Positions 59,665 to 64,000 of a stretch of DNA of 64,000 nt are shown here, piece by piece. A program made the position numbers and the translations under genes. The notes under the pieces were generated by a model. The model was given only the letters and a program-made list of their open reading frames with translations. It was not told the origin of the DNA and ran no database searches. The stretch lies in assembly GCA_035634255.1 (NCBI GenBank), contig DASQDI010000107.1:27552-91551 (forward strand), written 5' to 3'. The stretch comes from DATLMR01 sp035634255. Lineage in GTDB: Bacteria > Acidobacteriota > Blastocatellia > UBA7656. Within the stretch, counting starts at the first letter, position 1; every line of letters begins with the position of its first letter.

Positions 59665-61054
59665 CGTTCGATTGAGTATAAGTTGAGAGCGGCCTCATTT
59701 GAAGGCCGAAGGCCCACGGGGTCTCGCCCACTATCGCGGCGGCGAAGAACTTCGGCACGTACTTGATGTTCTCGTTCTGAAAGAACCTGTCCAGCTTGTT
59801 CGAGTTGGCGACGAGCGTCCAGAAATTCCGCTCCTTGTTTTCGCTGTTGAGCACGTCGTGCAGGTCGCGCCTGACCGAATCGGGGCTGCGGTTGTACCCG
59901 GCGATCCCGAGCGCCACGCTCATAGAATCCGACCCGAATTCGGATATCCGGTCCTTTATGTATTTGGCCGCGGCGGGGGCCATCTTCTCCGCGTCGCACC
60001 TGTCGCCGGGGTCCACCCCGTAGCCGCGCGCCGTGGCCGCCATGAACTGGAAAAGCCCCTTCGCGCCCACCGGGCTTTCGAGGCACTCGCGGTATTCGCT
60101 CTCGATCATCGGTATGTACAGGCCGACCACCGACGGCACCCCGCGGGAGTTGAACGAGCGGATTATGTGAGGCGCGATCTTTCTGGCCCTGACGAACATG
60201 AAGCTCAGGTCTTCGCCCCATATCCGGGTCGAGCCATTGTCCACGCGCTTCGCGTACGCCTCGACATAGTTCCTGATGTAAGGAAGAACGTCATTCGTAA
60301 ACTGGTACTCGCGGTTCCCCATCATTCGGGAGACGTGCCTCGCCCTCTCGTACACGAACTCGTCCCGCTCGGCCTCCGACATCTGCAAATAGAGCCGCCT
60401 CCCGCCTTCACTCGGCGCGCCGACCGATGATGAGGATGAGGGGGCGGAGGGGGAGGGGTCCTCCCGTGGAATGGTGGGCGCGGGGACTGGCGACGACGGA
60501 TTCGAGCTGCCCGACGGGTACTCTTGCGGGGCGACGCCGGCCTCGCCCTTCGCGGGCGTCTCAATCGGTTCTTCGGGCACGTGCGCCCTCAATCTCTTAT
60601 CGCGCTCGCTGGCGCGGCCCGAGAAAAGGCTCACGCCGAGCGCGACCCCCCCGATCAGGAAAGCGGCGATGATCAGCGCGGCGGCGACCACCGGGAAGCG
60701 GGGCGAGTCGCTTCCAGCCCGCTCGGGGCTCGGTGCGGCCCCGCGACCCGGAGCGGAGATGCTCACTATAATGGTCGTGCGGTCGCCGAGGCTTATCCGG
60801 TCGCCGTCCGACAGGGGGGAGCCCGCCTCGGGGACGCCCGCGCCGTTGACGAAGCTGCCGTTGGTCGAGCCCTCGTCGAGAATCCAGACGCGGCCCCCTT
60901 CCCTGTAGATGGTCGCGTGAACTCGCGAAAGCCCCGCGTCGTCGATGCGGAGGTCGGCGGCCTCGCCCCGCCCTAGGCTCACGCGGTCCTTCGCCACGGG
61001 GACCGTTCTCGTCCCGTCCGAGGATTGAATTGTGAGACTAAGCTCGCTCATCAC
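59654..61054 (-). CDS. FHA-transmembrane-lytic transglycosylase 2 (catalytic residues intact)
   Basis: This is a 466-residue protein. The FHA domain has LGRGEAADLRIDDAGLSRVH and EGSTNGSFVNG. A transmembrane helix lies at about 120-146 (VVAAALIIAAFLIGGVALGV). After a Ser/Pro linker comes an SLT/MltD-like lytic transglycosylase with Glu318 in YIPMIESEYRECLESPVGAK followed by GLFQFMAAT, and GIAGYNRSP for the saccharide groove. The C-terminus AFGLQMRPLSTYTQ matches paralogue 3. The cytoplasmic sensor and periplasmic murein-cutting arrangement could open the wall for the T6SS membrane complex under phosphothreonine control. No PpkA kinase gene is present in the window. Confidence 0.82.
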   Translation of the reverse strand: MMSELSLTIQSSDGTRTVPVAKDRVSLGRGEAADLRIDDAGLSRVHATIYREGGRVWILDEGSTNGSFVNGAGVPEAGSPLSDGDRISLGDRTTIIVSISAPGRGAAPSPERAGSDSPRFPVVAAALIIAAFLIGGVALGVSLFSGRASERDKRLRAHVPEEPIETPAKGEAGVAPQEYPSGSSNPSSPVPAPTIPREDPSPSAPSSSSSVGAPSEGGRRLYLQMSEAERDEFVYERARHVSRMMGNREYQFTNDVLPYIRNYVEAYAKRVDNGSTRIWGEDLSFMFVRARKIAPHIIRSFNSRGVPSVVGLYIPMIESEYRECLESPVGAKGLFQFMAATARGYGVDPGDRCDAEKMAPAAAKYIKDRISEFGSDSMSVALGIAGYNRSPDSVRRDLHDVLNSENKERNFWTLVANSNKLDRFFQNENIKYVPKFFAAAIVGETPWAFGLQMRPLSTYTQSNDAT

Positions 61055-61078
61055 TCATCGATCATCAATCGTCGCGCA

Positions 61079-62587
61079 TTAATAAAGGGTTGAAAGCGGC
61101 CGGGCGCTCAATCCGAAAGCTCTGGGGTTATCGGCGACAATGCCCGCGGCAAAGAAGCGAACGACGCGGTCGGCCCCGTCGCGGGGCACGACTCCTGATC
61201 TTACCAGAGACCAGAAATCCTTGCGAACGGCCGCGCCGGGGTCGGCCGCTTCGAGCTTCGCGTGCAGCTCCGCCGCCTGACCGATGGGCATCCCATAACA
61301 GGCGATGGCGAACATGAAGCCGTCCGGCCCGAAGATGTTCAACAGGTCTTTCGTGTACTGCGCGGCGATCTCGGCCGAACGCTGCGGGTCGGACAGAGTC
61401 GCCGCCGAGTCGCCCGCCGAGATGTACCCCTGCTCGACCGCGACCCGCCTCGGCACCCGCCAGAAGCCGATGCTCTGGCCCGAATCCGAGCCCGCGTCCC
61501 TGAACTTGCTTTGCGAGATCGCGAGGACGAAACCTAGCGGCACCGACACCCCCTGGCTGCCGAATGCGTTGGAGATCTGCCGCCGGTGCTGCGCCGCGCT
61601 GTCCATAACGTCCACGCGGTACTCTTCCGTGCGCAGGCGGATCTGCTCGGCGAACTCCCCGTCGAAGACGTAGAGGCTCTTGCCCGAAATCTGCGTGGCC
61701 AGAGTCCGCGACAGGGCGGAAGTGTCCACGCCGCCCGCGGGAGGCGGCGCGGTCGGGGCCGCGCCCCCCCCGTCGTTCAGAAGCTCGCCCAGATTCTGCT
61801 CGGGGTCTTTGGAAGAGAGATTGAAAGAGAGGATGACCGTATCGGATTGAGCTACCCTGTTGCCGTCTTCGTCTTCGACCGTGATCGTCAGGATGCTGTT
61901 GCCGCTTCCCAGGTTGCCGAAGCGGGCCTGTAAGCTCGCGGGGTCGAGCGTGACGTTGTACGGGGGGAACTCCGCGCTCGCGAACTCGACGCCGTTGAGC
62001 AGGTAGATGACCCGCCGCACGTCCGCATTTTTTTTCGCGTCCACCCGGATGATCTCCGGCCCGCGAATCGTTGTCCCCGTCTGCGGGCTGACTATTCGCA
62101 CGGAGCTTTCCGAGCCCCCTCCCGTCAGGTAAGTGACCAGCAGAACCACGCCCGCGATGGCGGCGAGGGTGCCCCCGACGACCGCGAGGGTCAGGCCTAT
62201 GGGCGGAGAGCCCCGGCGGTCCTCCTGTGCGGATGGCGAGGGGCTGACCGCCACCGGGCCGGTGCCGTTCCCCTCCGAGGCCGGCCTCCGCTCGCCGATA
62301 AAATACTCGACTGTGCCCGCGCCCCCTATCGAGATGACATCGCCGTCCTCCAGCCTGCGGCGGGCGGATACCGGCTCGCCGTTGACCGTCGTCCCGTTGC
62401 TGCTGCCCAGGTCGTCCAGATAAAAGCCGTCGCCGCGCTCCTCGATCACCGCGTGGTACCGCGAGACCCGCGAGTCGTCTATGCAGATGGAATTGTCGTA
62501 GGCGCGCCCGATTGTAGCGCCGCCGTCGAGCCGCATCTCTTTCTCGGGCTGGCCTGTGGACCTGATGAAAATCCTGTGGTTTGGCAT
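61079..62587 (-). CDS. FHA-transmembrane-Ig-transglycosylase-like protein 3 (Glu to Gln)
   Basis: This is a 502-residue protein. The FHA domain (GGATIGRAYDNSICIDDSRV; SRYHAVIEE; GSSNGTTVNG) leads, followed by a transmembrane helix at about 129-154. An Ig-like periplasmic domain follows (about 162-256; VRIVSPQTGTTIRGPEIIRV). A C-terminal transglycosylase-like domain aligns with paralogue 2, but at the catalytic position Gln359 (LAISQSKFRDAG) replaces Glu, and the downstream motif reads SIGFWRVP. It ends NPRAFGLSARPLSTLY. It likely binds but does not cut peptidoglycan. It lies 24 nt upstream of paralogue 2 in the same operon. Confidence 0.8.
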   Translation of the reverse strand: MPNHRIFIRSTGQPEKEMRLDGGATIGRAYDNSICIDDSRVSRYHAVIEERGDGFYLDDLGSSNGTTVNGEPVSARRRLEDGDVISIGGAGTVEYFIGERRPASEGNGTGPVAVSPSPSAQEDRRGSPPIGLTLAVVGGTLAAIAGVVLLVTYLTGGGSESSVRIVSPQTGTTIRGPEIIRVDAKKNADVRRVIYLLNGVEFASAEFPPYNVTLDPASLQARFGNLGSGNSILTITVEDEDGNRVAQSDTVILSFNLSSKDPEQNLGELLNDGGGAAPTAPPPAGGVDTSALSRTLATQISGKSLYVFDGEFAEQIRLRTEEYRVDVMDSAAQHRRQISNAFGSQGVSVPLGFVLAISQSKFRDAGSDSGQSIGFWRVPRRVAVEQGYISAGDSAATLSDPQRSAEIAAQYTKDLLNIFGPDGFMFAIACYGMPIGQAAELHAKLEAADPGAAVRKDFWSLVRSGVVPRDGADRVVRFFAAGIVADNPRAFGLSARPLSTLY

Positions 62588-62704
62588 CTTTCAACCGAGC
62601 CTGACGAGCGGTCTGATGACAAGAGCGGGCGGGCGGAGGGGCCGGGCCTGCCCCGCCTTCTCCGACTCATCGCCAATAGACTTTCGGAGCTTTTTTCGCC
62701 CGTG

Positions 62705-63889
62705 TCAAGGCGAAGGCCTGAGCTGGATCACCAGTTGAGCGTTGCCGTCGATATAGAGTTCGCGCGTGTAAGCCTCGTACTTGATCGCCCTCACGACGAG
62801 GGTGTAATTCCCGGCGGGGACGGGCCTGTTCAGGCTGAAGGCCCCCTCGCCGTTGCTGCCTCCCCACGAGAGAAGGTTCTCGACGGAGACCTCCGTGCTG
62901 CCCGCGGGGGTGAGCCCCACGCGAGCGCCCGCGACGGGCTTGCCGTCGGTTTCGGACTTGATGATCCCGCGTATGAGTACGGGCTGCTTCTGCACCGAGA
63001 CGACCCCCTGAACGGGCCTGGGGGAAGAGCCGCTCGGGGCCTCCATGCCGCGAGTTTCGAGCTGTTCGAGCATGGCCAGGAGCAGGTGCGCGGGGCGCAG
63101 GAAGCCGACGGCCCCGTAGAATCTGAACTCATCCGGGAAACCGTCCCCGTTCTTGTCGACGGGCTGGCGGTCGGCGACGACTTTCGTGGGTATGCCGATC
63201 AGCTTGCCCTCGCTGTCGACCGCCGCGCCCCCGCTGTTGCCGTGGATGAGCCGCGCGTCCGTCTTAATCCAGTTTTCCAGAACGTCCGTCCCCTCGACTA
63301 TCCCGGTGTTCACCGTGACCGACGGCCCACCCTTCTCCGGGAAGCCGATGATGATGAGATCGTCGAGCAGCTTGACCCCCCGCGAATCGCCTATCTCAAG
63401 CACCGGAAAATCGAACGGCCCGTCCGGGGATTTACTAGCGGGGTCCTTCACCACGCGGAGCAACGCGAGGTCGTACCGCTTGTCGATCAGGAGCGGTTCG
63501 AGGCGGTAGAGGCCCGAGTGCTGCGGGGCCTCGCCGGAGCCGGACGGCAGGCTGAAGTAGATCTCATCGTATGGCCTGATGGCCCTGTCTTCGATTATGA
63601 CGTGGTAGTTGGTCGCCACCAGCCCGTCTTTGCGGATGACGACGGCGGAGCCCCTCGGCCGGGGCCTCTCGCCGGAAGAATCGGTCAGGCGGCGGACGAG
63701 CACGAGCCCGACCGCCGTCACCGCTTTGCGGGCATGCGACCGGGCCTCGTCAGAGAGGCCCGGCGTTTTCTGCGGGCCGCCCTGCGCCTCAAGCGCGCGG
63801 GGGAAGATCAGAGAGCTTGTCACGAAGAGGGCGAGCAATGCCAGGCTGACGCCTCCGAGAGCGTTCAGATTATTACCGATCTTACGCAT
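62705..63889 (-). CDS. Secreted trypsin-like serine protease with beta-sandwich domain
   Basis: This 394-residue protein has a signal peptide (LGGVSLALLALFVTSSLIFP, then RALEAQ). The HtrA/S1C-like catalytic domain has His96 (ATNYHVI), Asp140 (RYDLALL) and Ser219 (HGNSGGAAV). No PDZ domain follows; instead a carboxypeptidase-regulatory-like beta-sandwich occupies the last 100 residues (ETDGKPVAGARVGL ... PAGNYTLVVRAIKYEAY). The ATG at 63889 is preferred, with AGGTG upstream. It is 117 nt upstream of the FHA triad on the same strand and could be part of the same envelope-linked unit, or an unrelated protein. Confidence 0.8.
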   Translation of the reverse strand: MRKIGNNLNALGGVSLALLALFVTSSLIFPRALEAQGGPQKTPGLSDEARSHARKAVTAVGLVLVRRLTDSSGERPRPRGSAVVIRKDGLVATNYHVIIEDRAIRPYDEIYFSLPSGSGEAPQHSGLYRLEPLLIDKRYDLALLRVVKDPASKSPDGPFDFPVLEIGDSRGVKLLDDLIIIGFPEKGGPSVTVNTGIVEGTDVLENWIKTDARLIHGNSGGAAVDSEGKLIGIPTKVVADRQPVDKNGDGFPDEFRFYGAVGFLRPAHLLLAMLEQLETRGMEAPSGSSPRPVQGVVSVQKQPVLIRGIIKSETDGKPVAGARVGLTPAGSTEVSVENLLSWGGSNGEGAFSLNRPVPAGNYTLVVRAIKYEAYTRELYIDGNAQLVIQLRPSP

Positions 63890-63949
63890 ACCACACCTAT
63901 CAAGTGGCTGGCGTTTCCGCACGTGCCGCGTTGCGCTTGAGGCAGATTG

Positions 63950-63996
63950 AAAATAACGAGACGCCGCAGGGCCGGGGGCGGTCCCCGGCCCTGCGG
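63950..63996 (-). terminator. Intrinsic terminator at the right edge
   Basis: CCGCAGGGCCGGGG (63964-63977) and CCCCGGCCCTGCGG (63983-63996) form a perfect 14-bp stem with a 5-nt loop. On the minus strand it is followed by CGTCTCGTTATTTTC. It probably ends a gene that lies to the right of this window, isolating the protease gene from it. Confidence 0.65.
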
Positions 63997-64000
63997 CCGG

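Overview
The window is GC-rich and almost fully coding. It reads as a chromosomal segment of an Acidobacteriota-like bacterium, probably a Blastocatellia-type lineage. The basis is inference from gene content: a very large Oar-type TonB-dependent receptor with an N-terminal carboxypeptidase-regulatory-like domain, a zf-HC2 anti-sigma/ECF sigma pair, a metacaspase-like protein with PEGA-type repeats, and a complete but unusual type VI secretion system (T6SS). No tRNA, rRNA, CRISPR array or insertion sequence was recognised.

Region 1 (1-9800) holds housekeeping and assorted genes. In order they are a truncated nucleoside/sugar ABC ATPase, a bacterial galactose/glyoxal-oxidase-like protein that keeps the full copper-radical site, an ECF sigma/anti-sigma/secretin-N-like operon, an unusual RpiB-family isomerase, hpt behind a near-consensus sigma70 promoter, purE-purK, a putative lipoprotein, and zapA with a small ZapB-like coiled-coil gene.

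Region 2 (9850-16450) is the translation cluster infC-rpmI-rplT-pheS-(Rossmann protein)-pheT on the minus strand. Three things stand out. infC appears to start at an AUC codon. A conserved-looking NAD(P)-binding protein is inserted between pheS and pheT and overlaps pheT by 4 nt. PheT is short and lacks the EMAP/OB tRNA-binding domain.

Region 3 (16450-25100) encodes the Oar-type receptor, a secreted caspase-fold protein with two copies of a repeat block of roughly 230 residues, and a methyltransferase whose NPPY motif reads HPPY.

Region 4 (25240-63900) is the T6SS island. The minus strand carries tssK, tssL, tssM, tagJ, tssA, tssB, tssC, hcp, tssE, tssF, tssG, clpV, two unknown genes, vgrG, a DUF4123 adaptor, PAAR, an Rhs toxin, a probable immunity gene, a secreted protein and a VanY/M15-type peptidase that is a good effector candidate. 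No tssJ is present and TssL has no OmpA-like peptidoglycan domain. Upstream of tssK lie a methyltransferase with a regulatory domain, three tandem FHA-transmembrane-transglycosylase-like paralogues (one with the catalytic Glu replaced by Gln) and a secreted trypsin-like protease. Diverging on the plus strand, behind a strong sigma70-type promoter, is a single-chain TssB-TssC fusion lacking the C-terminal part of TssC, followed by a MidA-like methyltransferase-TPR protein. The strongest candidates for something undescribed are the TssB-TssC fusion and the FHA/transglycosylase triad, which may replace the missing TssJ/peptidoglycan-anchoring function.
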